Notes under the pieces: generated by a model | What the model was told of the DNA's origin: nothing | What the model saw: only the letters and a program-made list of their open reading frames with translations | The model's database searches: none | Shown here: in pieces, positions 38,575 to 46,213 of the stretch | How the letters are laid out: each line of letters begins with the position of its first letter | How positions within the stretch are numbered: the stretch's first letter is position 1 | Program-made: the position numbers and the translations under genes | Assembly: GCA_021793645.1 (NCBI GenBank) | Contig: JAJYSJ010000001.1 | Coordinates: 248,001-312,000 of the forward strand | Source: Bacillota bacterium | Lineage (GTDB): Bacteria > Bacillota > Sulfobacillia > JAJZYS01 > JAJYTV01 | Direction of reading: 5' to 3' | Length of the DNA stretch: 64,000 nucleotides

Positions 38575-39492
38575 CTAACCCCCCGCGAGGGCCCGGCGCA
38601 GCTCGGGCCAGAGCGCCTGCCAGTCGGCCACGACCCCGACGTCCGCTGCAGCGAAGATCGGCGCCTTGTCGTCCCGGTTTACCGCAATCACGACCTTGGA
38701 GCCGGACATGCCGCTGAGGTGCTGGCTGGCCCCGGAGATGCCAATCGCGAGGTACACTTCCGGCGCGACCTTCTGTCCCGTGATGCCGACCTGCTGGCTG
38801 GGGCTGGCCCAGCCTTCGTCGACCGCCGCGCGCGACGCGCCGAGCGCCCCGCCCAAGAGGTTCGCGACCTCGCGCAGCGATCGGTAGGCTTCGGCGCTGC
38901 CGAGGCCGCGCCCGCCCGAGACGATGACCTTCGCGCGTCCCAGGTCTTCTCCCGACGCGTCGCGCACGGCGCGCCGCCCGGAGAGGAGCGGCGCTGGCTG
39001 CGCAAACTCCAGCACCTGCGGCGCCGCCTGCGGCAGCTCATCCGCCTGGTGGGCGCCCTGGCGCACACCGAGCACGGCGCCCTCCCCTGCATCGAGGGTC
39101 ACCTCGGCCTTGCCGCCGAAGGCGCCCTTGACGATCTGCAAGCGTCCGTCCTCGATCGCCACACTGCCGACGTCACGCGCCGCCGGGCGGTCGATACTGC
39201 CGGCGAGCTGCGCGCCGACCGCTTCGAAGAGCGGTCCATCCGGAATCAGCAGCACGTCGGGCGGCGCAGCGCCAATCAGCGCCTGCGCCGCCGCGAGCAG
39301 CTGCGCCGGATCGGCGTCCGCGATTCCCTCCAGCACGACGGCGCGGGCCGCCCCCGCCGCGGCGTGCTGCGCCGCCGGGGCGGCAAGGATCAGGTAGGTC
39401 TCCGCTGCGTCGCCGCCGAGGGCGCGCGCCAGCGATAGGACCTCGAGGGCGCTCTGGTCGTCGCCCCGCACGAGTGCACCAACGCGCATCAT
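38575..39492 (-). CDS. etfA: Electron transfer flavoprotein, alpha subunit
   Basis: The 305-residue ETF alpha subunit accepts electrons from acyl-CoA dehydrogenases. The FAD-binding C-terminal domain is typical: VSGGRGLGSAEAYR, VGITGQKVAPEVYLAIGISGA and GSKVVIAVNRDDKAPIFAAAD. An ATG-ATG pair makes the start ambiguous by one codon. It overlaps etfB by 4 nt. Confidence 0.94.
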   Translation of the reverse strand: MMRVGALVRGDDQSALEVLSLARALGGDAAETYLILAAPAAQHAAAGAARAVVLEGIADADPAQLLAAAQALIGAAPPDVLLIPDGPLFEAVGAQLAGSIDRPAARDVGSVAIEDGRLQIVKGAFGGKAEVTLDAGEGAVLGVRQGAHQADELPQAAPQVLEFAQPAPLLSGRRAVRDASGEDLGRAKVIVSGGRGLGSAEAYRSLREVANLLGGALGASRAAVDEGWASPSQQVGITGQKVAPEVYLAIGISGASQHLSGMSGSKVVIAVNRDDKAPIFAAADVGVVADWQALWPELRRALAGG

Positions 39493-40259
39493 GCGCCACC
39501 TCCGATCCCAGGAATGGCTCTCCTGAGTTCCTGCGCAAGGCCCTCCGCCTGCGCCTTGAGATCGCCCTCGATGCGCCGGCCGGCACGGCTCGTGACGCTC
39601 GCCTTGAGATCCGAGACACGGAAGCCCGCGCCGCTCTGTGCGCCCGCGCGCAGCTCGATCGGCTTGCGGTTTGCGAGCATCACGTCCTTCACCTTCGGCA
39701 GCCGCAGCAAGGTGCCCGGACCGTTCGAAGCCGAGAGTACGCAGGGGACCGCGATCTCGCCCTCCTCGTAGCCGCCCGCGATCTCGCGCCGTACCTTGAG
39801 GCCGGCGCCCGCGACTTCGGCCGCCTGCACGAGCGGGACGAGCGGCAGCCCGGCGAGACCGGCGAAGAGACCCGCGGTGACCCCCTGATCCCAGTCGCCA
39901 GCCTGGCGGCCGAACAGATAGACGTCGGCGCCGCCCAGGGCGTCTGCTGCCGCCTTCAGCTGGCGGGCCGTGTCGAGCGGGTCATGGAAGCCCGAAGGCA
40001 CGTCGACCCGCATCGCCTGCGCCGCTCCGAGCGCCAGTGCCTTGCGCAGCCCCGCCTCTTGCTCTGGGCCGCCGAGCGCGACAGCCCGGAACTCGCCCTG
40101 CGAGGCCTCCGCAATCTGCACCGCAAGTTCGAGGGCATTGCCCTCGTAGGGACCGAGGACCTGGGGCACGTCGCCGAGCGCCTTGCCCGCATCGAAGCGG
40201 ATGGCTCCTGGCGGCGCCTCCGGGTCGAGGATCGACTTCACAAACGCGATTGCGCGCAT
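39489..40259 (-). CDS. etfB: Electron transfer flavoprotein, beta subunit
   Basis: The 256-residue ETF beta subunit starts MRAIAFVKSILDP. It contains GGPEQEAGLRKALALGA, LFGRQAGDWDQGVTAG and a C-terminal LPKVKDVMLANRKPIE segment, all typical. It binds AMP and pairs with EtfA. The start overlaps the stop of the acyl-CoA dehydrogenase gene, consistent with electron flow dehydrogenase to ETF to the FadF-like protein. Confidence 0.94.
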   Translation of the reverse strand: MRAIAFVKSILDPEAPPGAIRFDAGKALGDVPQVLGPYEGNALELAVQIAEASQGEFRAVALGGPEQEAGLRKALALGAAQAMRVDVPSGFHDPLDTARQLKAAADALGGADVYLFGRQAGDWDQGVTAGLFAGLAGLPLVPLVQAAEVAGAGLKVRREIAGGYEEGEIAVPCVLSASNGPGTLLRLPKVKDVMLANRKPIELRAGAQSGAGFRVSDLKASVTSRAGRRIEGDLKAQAEGLAQELRRAIPGIGGGA

Positions 40260-41470
40260 CAGAGTCCCACCTTGACACCGATTTCCTCGAAGAGGCGGCG
40301 TGCGATCACAAGGCGCTGCACCTGCGCCGTCCCCTCGAAGATGTCGAAGACGCGGATGTCGCGGAACCACTTCTCCAGGAAGGGATCGGGCGCCTCGCCC
40401 GAATCTGCTGTGAGCTCGAGCGCCTCGCGGCAGATCAGCACGGCTTCCTTGCCTGCGTACGCCTTCGCCATCGAGGCTGCCCGGCTCTGCGGTTCGCGCA
40501 CGTCGCCGAGGAAGGCGGACTTCCAGGTGAGAAGGCGCGCCGCGCGCACGCGGCGGTCCATGTCGTCGAGCGCCTCGCGCAGTGCGCGGTAGCGCGGCAG
40601 GGGGCGGCCCAGCATATAGCGCTCCTCGATCAGTTCGCGCGCGCGCTCGGCTGCGGCCCGCGCGATCCCCACCGCCATCGCGGCGACCAGGGGCCGGGTC
40701 GAGTCGAACGTAGCCATCGCAACCTTGAAACCTTCCTTGCTCTGCTCGTAGTGGGCGCGCCCGCCGAGCAGGTTCTCCTCCGGGACGAAGCAGTCCGAGA
40801 AGACGAGTTCCGCCGTGTCGTTCGCGCGCAATCCGAGCTTGTGGTGGTGCCTGCCGACGCTGAAGCCGGGCGTGCCGCGCTCCACGACGAATGTGCGATG
40901 GCCTCCGCGGCCGAGGCTCGGGTCGATCGTGGCGAAGACGACGACCCAGTCGGCGCGCGAGCCGTTCGTGATGAACGTCTTCGTGCCGTTGATCTTGTAG
41001 CCGCCCGGAACCGCCTCACAGCGGCTCTTGATGCCCGCGACGTCCGAGCCCGCCTCAGGCTCCGTAAGGGCGTAAGCCCCGAAGTGCGGCTTCTCCTTGT
41101 CCTTGAAGATCGAGAAGAAGCGTTCGCGCTGCTCCTTGGTCCCGATGAAGCTCACCGGGGGTCCGCCGAGGCCGGGGCCGGGCAGAGAGAGCAGGAACGA
41201 CGCATCGCCCCACGAGAGTTCCTCCGACGCCAGCACCGAAAGGCGCAGCGTGGTGTGCTCCCGCTTCTCCTCATCCTTGCCGCTGCTGCCCGGGTTGCGC
41301 GGCATCATCTCCATCGAGATGCCGCTCTTCTGGACGGTTTGGTAGAAGTCCGGCTGGATATCCTGCATGCGGTCCGCTTCCAGGGACCGGGGCCGGATCT
41401 CGGTGCGAGCGAAGTAGTTGAGGTACGCCCGTACGGTCTTCTCCTGTTCGGTCTCCAAGAAATCAGGCAA
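40259..41470 (-). CDS. Acyl-CoA dehydrogenase (catalytic type)
   Basis: The 403-residue flavoenzyme introduces the 2,3-double bond in acyl-CoA. FAD/substrate segments are FGAYALTEPEAGSDVAGI and FITNGSRADWVVVFA. The C-terminal catalytic-base region is VFDIFEGTAQVQRLVIARRL, with the Glu in EGT. The TTG at 41470 follows GAGGAGG with 9 nt spacing and overlaps the upstream gene by 8 nt. Confidence 0.92.
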   Translation of the reverse strand: MPDFLETEQEKTVRAYLNYFARTEIRPRSLEADRMQDIQPDFYQTVQKSGISMEMMPRNPGSSGKDEEKREHTTLRLSVLASEELSWGDASFLLSLPGPGLGGPPVSFIGTKEQRERFFSIFKDKEKPHFGAYALTEPEAGSDVAGIKSRCEAVPGGYKINGTKTFITNGSRADWVVVFATIDPSLGRGGHRTFVVERGTPGFSVGRHHHKLGLRANDTAELVFSDCFVPEENLLGGRAHYEQSKEGFKVAMATFDSTRPLVAAMAVGIARAAAERARELIEERYMLGRPLPRYRALREALDDMDRRVRAARLLTWKSAFLGDVREPQSRAASMAKAYAGKEAVLICREALELTADSGEAPDPFLEKWFRDIRVFDIFEGTAQVQRLVIARRLFEEIGVKVGL

Positions 41471-42500
41471 CGCCGTGCGCCTCCTCGCCTTGCGCGGTCT
41501 CCTCGGACGCCTGCCCAAGCGCCGATCGGTTGCCGGTCAGGGCAGAAAGCGTCTCCACGTCGCGCAGCCAGCGCTCTGCGGGGTGGTCGTCGACGAATCC
41601 GTGGCCGCCCAGCACCGCGATGCAGCTGTTGGCAGCGAAGTAGGCGGCGTCCTTGGCCGTACGCAGCGCGTCGGCGGCGAAGCGGAACACGTCCTCGCCC
41701 TGCGCTGCCCGCCATGCCGACTCCTGCCACAGCAGCTCGGCCGCCTCGACCTCCATCGCTACGTCTGCGAGCAGGAATCCAATCGCCTGGAACCCGCCGA
41801 TCGTCTTGCCGAACGCCTTGCGCTCCGCAGCGTAGCCGCGTGCGTAGTGCAGCGCAGCGCGACCGTAGCCGTGGAAGAAGGGCGCGTACGCCAGGAAGAG
41901 CTGCGCGCGCTCTTTTGCGCCGAAATCACTTTCCTCCTGCACGGCGCCGTCGAAGGTTGCTGCGACTCGACGCATCGCCGTAAGGCCCATCGCGGGCACC
42001 TCAGACAATTCGCGTCCATCGGGCGCCACCCGGCAGAGCCGGTCGCCTGCGGCGCTTGCCGCGACGACCCAGCCCTCGCCCGGTTCGGGCGACGCAGCCG
42101 TGAACGCGACGCGTCCCGTGACGCGGCCATGCTCGAGCGTCACGCCCGCGGGCCGCCGGTAGCCGAGCGCACCCGCTCCACCGTCAGCAAAGAAGCCGCT
42201 CAGGGGCGCACCGAACGCTGCACCGGCCTCAGGCAGCAAGAGCGAGGTAGCGATCGTCGGCGCCTCCGCAACGAGCGCCGTCACGGCGTGCCCCACCGAG
42301 AGCGCCGAAAGCCCGAGCCCGCCCTGGTCCTGACTGCGGCTGAGGTCGAATAGTCCGAGTTCCTCCGCCTGCTTTCTGAGCGCCTGCGGTACTGCGCCGC
42401 CCTCGGCCGCTTCGCGCTCCGCCGCAGCGGCCGACCGCCCAAACTCGCGCGCCAGTTCAGCGACCGCGCGGCTGTCGTCATCCCAGTCAAAGCGAAACAT
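41463..42500 (-). CDS. Divergent acyl-CoA dehydrogenase paralogue
   Basis: The 345-residue protein has the acyl-CoA dehydrogenase fold (EELGLFDLSRSQDQGGLGLS, YARGYAAERKAFGKTIGGFQA and VLGGHGFVDDHPAERWLRD). It is shorter than usual and lacks the EGT motif that carries the catalytic Glu in its neighbour. It may form a heteromer with the catalytic paralogue or act on another substrate. AGGAGGGT precedes the ATG. Its first codons overlap the end of the TetR gene by 14 nt. Confidence 0.85.
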   Translation of the reverse strand: MFRFDWDDDSRAVAELAREFGRSAAAAEREAAEGGAVPQALRKQAEELGLFDLSRSQDQGGLGLSALSVGHAVTALVAEAPTIATSLLLPEAGAAFGAPLSGFFADGGAGALGYRRPAGVTLEHGRVTGRVAFTAASPEPGEGWVVAASAAGDRLCRVAPDGRELSEVPAMGLTAMRRVAATFDGAVQEESDFGAKERAQLFLAYAPFFHGYGRAALHYARGYAAERKAFGKTIGGFQAIGFLLADVAMEVEAAELLWQESAWRAAQGEDVFRFAADALRTAKDAAYFAANSCIAVLGGHGFVDDHPAERWLRDVETLSALTGNRSALGQASEETAQGEEAHGVA

Positions 42501-43074
42501 TGTCGTTGACCCTCCTCTGCAGTCCACGAAGGAACATCTGCGAGAACTGCCTGCCGATCTCCTCGGGCGTCAGGCGCCCATCCGGCTGGTACCAGCGATG
42601 CGCCCAGTTGAGGGCGCCGAGCAGCATCAGACCGGCCACGCCCGGGTCCGTGTCGGTAAACTCGCCGCTGCGCACGCCCTCCGCGATCAGATCCGACAGC
42701 AGGTGGGTGTAGCGCCGCGTGCGTCCGCGCACATCGCTTGCGAGCGCGTCCGGCACGTAGTGGGCCTCGCGCACCAGGACCGTCACGCGTTCCGGCGCCG
42801 CGCACAAGCGCCGCACGTGCGCTTCGATGACTCGCGCGAGCCGCTCGGACGCGGTGCCTTCGCCCGCCGCGATCGGCAGCGCGTCCTCGAGGTAGCCTTG
42901 GATCGTTTCTTCGGCAAGCGTCTTCAGCAGCAGTTCCTTGCCCGTGATGTAGTGGTAGAGGCTCCCCTTCTTGAGTCCCACGGCGCTCGCAATGTCTTCG
43001 ACCGTCGTCGCGTGGTAGCCCCGGTGGTGAAAGAGGTCAGCTGCGGCATTGAGGATTGCCTGCGGCCGCTCCAT
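42487..43074 (-). CDS. TetR-family regulator, probable fatty-acid degradation repressor (FadR-like)
   Basis: The 195-residue regulator has the TetR helix-turn-helix near the N-terminus (TVEDIASAVGLKKGSLYHYI, then TGKELLLK) and a helical ligand-binding domain. It is the first gene of the beta-oxidation operon and lies beside a 14-bp TetR-type palindrome, so it likely represses the operon and is released by acyl-CoA, as in Bacillus FadR. The ligand is inferred. Confidence 0.9.
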   Translation of the reverse strand: MERPQAILNAAADLFHHRGYHATTVEDIASAVGLKKGSLYHYITGKELLLKTLAEETIQGYLEDALPIAAGEGTASERLARVIEAHVRRLCAAPERVTVLVREAHYVPDALASDVRGRTRRYTHLLSDLIAEGVRSGEFTDTDPGVAGLMLLGALNWAHRWYQPDGRLTPEEIGRQFSQMFLRGLQRRVNDNVSL

Positions 43075-43091
43075 CGGCGTCCCTCCTTTCG

Positions 43092-43105
43092 ACCGACCAG
43101 TCGGT
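43092..43105 (-). promoter_or_regulatory. TetR-type operator upstream of the fatty-acid operon
   Basis: ACCGAC-CA-GTCGGT is a palindrome 18 bp before the TetR gene start, overlapping the expected promoter/leader. ACCGACnnGTCGGT-like sites are common for TetR/FadR-family repressors. Confidence 0.7.
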
Positions 43106-43315
43106 TGAACTTACGCATCAACCATACCTCTGCGACCGCACGCGGGCAATGGGCATTTCGCGCGGCTACCTACTGCCTCCGCCCGCGGTGCGTTTGGGTA
43201 CGAGCGCAGCCATCAGGCGCGACTGGGGCGGCACTCAAGGACTTTTCGGGACCAAGGACGCCGCGCTGTCGTCGGGCAAGCTCAGTTCCCAGCCGCGCGC
43301 AACGACCCGGTTAGG
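43106..43315. other. Intergenic region upstream of the fatty-acid operon
   Basis: About 210 bp between the operator and the convergent end of the FUSC gene. A 56-codon frame on the plus strand (ATG 43149) has no ribosome site and no recognisable content. No other element was found beyond the operator. Confidence 0.4.
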
Positions 43316-44386
43316 CTAGGCCTGCGTGAGCCGCCGCCGCGCGCGTCCGATCTCCCGACGCAGGCGCTCGATCTCGGAGAGGACGGCGCCCAGCTCCCTG
43401 CGCACTTCCGCGCGCCGCGGCGCCGACAGCAGCCGCAGGCTGCGGGCCCCTCCGCGCTGCAGCCTTCTCGACGCGGCGCCGAGGCGCGCGGCGCCCTCGG
43501 CGCTCGGGTGTTCGACATACACCCCGAAGGCCTGCACGGCATCGGCCGCATGCTCGAGCACCGGGCGCGGCAGCGACTCCCCACCGTCCTCACCAAGCGA
43601 TGCCAGGCTGGCTGCGATGCCACGCACGGCGTCCGTCGCGGCCTCCAGAGCGTCTAGCGCGGCGTTCAGCTGCTGCGCATCGCCGCGCCGTCGCCGCAGG
43701 AGCGGGCTGTAGACCAGACTGCGCCGCGCGAGCGCGACCGCCTCGCGCGCCGACTGCGCCCGTTCGCTGAGTTCCTCGGGATCGGCGCGTCCTTTGCCCG
43801 GCTGCGTCATGCGGCGCAGGGTGCGGGCCACGTCCACAGCAAGCGCCGCGACCGCGTCGCGCGCCGCCGGAATCGGGTCCGCGGGGACGAGAAACGCCTG
43901 GACCAGTACGCCGACCAGGGCACCCAAGACCGTCTCGATGAGGCGCGCCGCAGCGTACTCCGGCCGGCTGCCAAGCGCCAAAACGAGCAGTCCGGAGATA
44001 CCTACCTGAGCCACCGCGCGGTTCGCAAGCCCGACGGCCGATGCGATGCCCATGCCGATGAAGACGAGCAGCGCGACGCCCAGGGCGCCTGGACGCAGCC
44101 AGTGGGCTGCGGCCAGGCTCACGGCGATTCCTCCGATCACGCCGAGGATGCGCTGCGCTCCAATGGAAACGGATTCGGAGACGGTCACCTGCATGGTCAA
44201 GATGGCGGCAAGTGGCGCAAAGTACGGCTGGCGGGTACCGAACAGGGTTTCGGAAAGCCACCAGGCGATGCCGGCTGCCACGGCGGCCTTGGCTTGCGGC
44301 ACGACGCGCCGCGCGAGCGTGCGCAGCGGTCGCCAGACGTCCAAATTCTTCACCCCGTTCGTACTCTTCCCCGCCTGCGCGTTCAC
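43316..44386 (-). CDS. FUSC-family (aromatic acid exporter-like) membrane protein
   Basis: The 356-residue protein has about six transmembrane segments in the first half (FAPLAAILTMQVTVSESVSIGAQRILGVIGG is the characteristic first repeat). A helical, Arg/Ala-rich cytoplasmic tail contains ARRSLVYSPLLRRRR. ArAE/FUSC proteins are proposed to export aromatic or fusaric acid-like compounds. The gene is divergent from the Crp/Fnr regulator, with 63 bp shared upstream. Confidence 0.8.
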   Translation of the reverse strand: MNAQAGKSTNGVKNLDVWRPLRTLARRVVPQAKAAVAAGIAWWLSETLFGTRQPYFAPLAAILTMQVTVSESVSIGAQRILGVIGGIAVSLAAAHWLRPGALGVALLVFIGMGIASAVGLANRAVAQVGISGLLVLALGSRPEYAAARLIETVLGALVGVLVQAFLVPADPIPAARDAVAALAVDVARTLRRMTQPGKGRADPEELSERAQSAREAVALARRSLVYSPLLRRRRGDAQQLNAALDALEAATDAVRGIAASLASLGEDGGESLPRPVLEHAADAVQAFGVYVEHPSAEGAARLGAASRRLQRGGARSLRLLSAPRRAEVRRELGAVLSEIERLRREIGRARRRLTQA

Positions 44387-44449
44387 GGTGCTGGAAACGG
44401 CCGCTCCGCTGCGCTAGGCTGGTCATGGACGGTAGAGGGAGGCACTTCA

Positions 44450-45145
44450 ATGCCCGCGGTCAACCAGCCGAATCCGCTTCTGGCACTGCGGCAGCTCCCG
44501 CCGTTTGCGGCGCTGCCGGATACGACGATCGCCGCCCTGGGGGAAGTAACCAGCATGCGCCACTACCGGCGCGATATGTTCATCTTTGCGGAGGGCGAGC
44601 CGGCGGAGATGTTCTGCTTCGTGCACAGCGGAGCGGTAAAGGTCTTCAAGACGACTGTCGAGGGCCAGGAGCAGACGCTCCACTTCTTGCGTTCAGGCGA
44701 GCTGTTCGCGGTCACGGGATTCATCGTGCCCGCTCCCTACCCGGGCACAGCCCAGACGCTGGAGGACAGCTGGATCGGCTGCGTGCGCAACCAGGCGCTG
44801 CGCGCCCTCGCCTCGCGCGACGTCGACATCGCATTCGCGCTGCTCGAGCACTTCGGCCAGCGTCTCACGGGCACATCGCGCCATGTGCTGGACCTCGGCA
44901 CGCGGGACGCTGCGGGCAAGCTCGCGGCAGCCCTGCTGGAACTCGTCGGCGCAAACGAAGAGGTGCAGGGCGCCCTTACGGTCGACCTGCACCTCACGCA
45001 CAAGGACCTCGCGCAGTTGATCGGAGCGTCGCGTGAAACGGTGACGCGCCTGCTCGGCGACTTCCGAGAGGCTGACGCCGTCGCGACCCGCGCAAATGGA
45101 GGCCTCACCGTCTACCCGAAAAACCTGCGCCGCTACGTCGAGTAG
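44450..45145 (+). CDS. Crp/Fnr-family transcriptional regulator (first copy)
   Basis: The 231-residue protein has a cyclic-nucleotide-binding-like beta roll (DMFIFAEGEPAEMFCFVHSG, LRSGELFAVTGFI) and a C-terminal winged helix (LTHKDLAQLIGASRETVTRLL). No cysteine cluster for an FNR iron-sulfur centre is visible. AGAGGGAGG precedes the ATG by 7 nt. Its closest relative in the window is encoded at 58905-59591. A CRP-type palindrome lies 0.7 kb downstream (45878-45893). Confidence 0.9.
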   Translation: MPAVNQPNPLLALRQLPPFAALPDTTIAALGEVTSMRHYRRDMFIFAEGEPAEMFCFVHSGAVKVFKTTVEGQEQTLHFLRSGELFAVTGFIVPAPYPGTAQTLEDSWIGCVRNQALRALASRDVDIAFALLEHFGQRLTGTSRHVLDLGTRDAAGKLAAALLELVGANEEVQGALTVDLHLTHKDLAQLIGASRETVTRLLGDFREADAVATRANGGLTVYPKNLRRYVE

Positions 45146-45187
45146 GCTGCGGAGGAAGGGCGGGATCGATCGGAGCGCACTGAAGCA

Positions 45188-45209
45188 GGCAAGCGGCATG
45201 CCGCTTGCC
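45188..45209 (+). terminator. Hairpin between the Crp/Fnr gene and the convergent MIP18 gene
   Basis: GGCAAGCGGC-AT-GCCGCTTGCC is a perfect inverted repeat about 40 nt after the regulator's stop. No U-run follows, so efficiency is uncertain. Confidence 0.6.
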
Positions 45210-45269
45210 CCTGTACCGATCGACGGCGCACCTCGTGACCCGTCAGTCCCTGCAGGATAAACCACCTGA

Positions 45270-45578
45270 TCAGATCTGCAGTTCCTCACGCGCCTCATCG
45301 TTCATCATGCGGGGATCCCAGGGCGGCGAGAAGGTGAGCTGCACCTTGACGTCGCTGATCCCCGGCAATGGCAGCATGACTTGCTCGATCTGCCGCCCGA
45401 TGATCGAATGCAAGGGGCAGCCAGGCGTCGTCAGCGTCAGCATGACGGATACGGCGCCTTCGTCGGCGATCTCCACGTTATATAGAAGCCCAAGCGACAC
45501 GATGTCGACGCCGAGTTCGGGGTCGATCACCTTGCGCAGGGCCTCGACTGCTTCCTGGCGGGTCGGCACGATGTCCAT
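45270..45578 (-). CDS. MIP18 family (DUF59/PaaD-SufT-like) protein
   Basis: The 102-residue small protein has the MIP18 core: RKVIDPELGVDIVSLGLLYNV and LTLTTPGCPLHSIIGRQIEQ, with the conserved Cys, then ISDVKVQLTFSPPW. Relatives assist iron-sulfur cluster assembly or delivery. It follows a DUF2249 gene by 3 nt in one operon, suggesting service to a metalloenzyme in respiration or nitrosative stress; that is inference. Confidence 0.9.
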   Translation of the reverse strand: MDIVPTRQEAVEALRKVIDPELGVDIVSLGLLYNVEIADEGAVSVMLTLTTPGCPLHSIIGRQIEQVMLPLPGISDVKVQLTFSPPWDPRMMNDEAREELQI

Positions 45579-45581
45579 CGT

Positions 45582-45818
45582 CTAAGCCCCCTGCCGCTGG
45601 AAGATGACTTGATAGTCGCCATCGCCGATCGCTGTCGCCGAATGGGCGAAGCCCTTCGCACCGAGTACGCCATAGAGCGGGACCGGCTCAAACGGCGCCA
45701 AGACCACCAGCTCCTCGTCCGGTCCGAGCTCGGCGGCCGCCCGCATGATGTCGGCAAACGGCTCCTTGCCCGAACGAATATCCTCGCGCACATCGAGCAC
45801 GCGCTGCATCGCATCCAC
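45582..45818 (-). CDS. DUF2249 domain protein (first copy)
   Basis: The protein is at most 78 residues and has the DUF2249 pattern: LDVREDIRSGKEPFADIM, then ELVVLAPFEPVPLYGVLGAKGF. The start could be the GTG at 45818 or the ATG nine bases downstream (AGGTGG in front). The function of the family is unknown; it often accompanies hemerythrin-like, NO-related or respiratory genes. A second copy lies divergently at 45970. Confidence 0.85.
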   Translation of the reverse strand: MDAMQRVLDVREDIRSGKEPFADIMRAAAELGPDEELVVLAPFEPVPLYGVLGAKGFAHSATAIGDGDYQVIFQRQGA

Positions 45819-45877
45819 CTCACTTGCGCATGGTTCATCGGTTCGTCCCTAGCGTTGCGCATCCAATCGACGTCGGA

Positions 45878-45893
45878 TGTGCGCTAGCGCACA
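45878..45893. promoter_or_regulatory. 16-bp perfect palindrome, CRP/FNR-type site
   Basis: TGTGCGCTAGCGCACA has TGTGC and GCACA half-sites 6 bp apart, the geometry of CRP sites (TGTGA-N6-TCACA). It lies in the divergent region between the two DUF2249 operons. A possible plus-strand -10 (TAGAGT, 45937) puts it near -63, a class I activator position. Confidence 0.65.
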
Positions 45894-45969
45894 CGGCAGC
45901 GGCGCAGGCATCACCGCCGAGGCGCGGCGTCCGAAGTAGAGTTTTGGCGAACGCAAGGAGGAATGCCGC

Positions 45970-46206
45970 TTGACCGACAAGGGACTACTCGATGTTCGCA
46001 GCCTCGTACCGATGCAGCGCCACACCGCGATCTTCGCGACGTTTGACGGATTGAAGCCCGGCGAGGCGTTCGAACTGGTCAATGACCACGACCCGAAGCC
46101 CCTCTACTACCAGTTTGAGGCCGAGCACGCCGGAACCTTTACCTGGGACTACCTTGAGCAGGGTCCCCAGGTCTGGCGCGTGCGCATCGGCCGCCAGGCA
46201 GCGTAA
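45970..46206 (+). CDS. DUF2249 domain protein (second copy)
   Basis: The 78-residue protein begins at TTG 45970 after AAGGAGG with 8 nt spacing. It carries LLDVRSLVPMQRHTAIFATF and the family core GEAFELVNDHDPKPLYYQFEAEHAGTF, including the HDPKPL motif. The C-terminus ends in EQGPQVWRVRIGR. It precedes two membrane-protein genes with a 7-nt gap and diverges from the first DUF2249/MIP18 operon. Confidence 0.9.
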   Translation: MTDKGLLDVRSLVPMQRHTAIFATFDGLKPGEAFELVNDHDPKPLYYQFEAEHAGTFTWDYLEQGPQVWRVRIGRQAA

Positions 46207-46213
46207 GGCGGCC

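Noticed and set aside
43149-43319. A 56-codon ORF between the TetR gene and the FUSC gene
   Set aside because: No ribosome site, no recognisable content, and it lies in an intergenic operator region.
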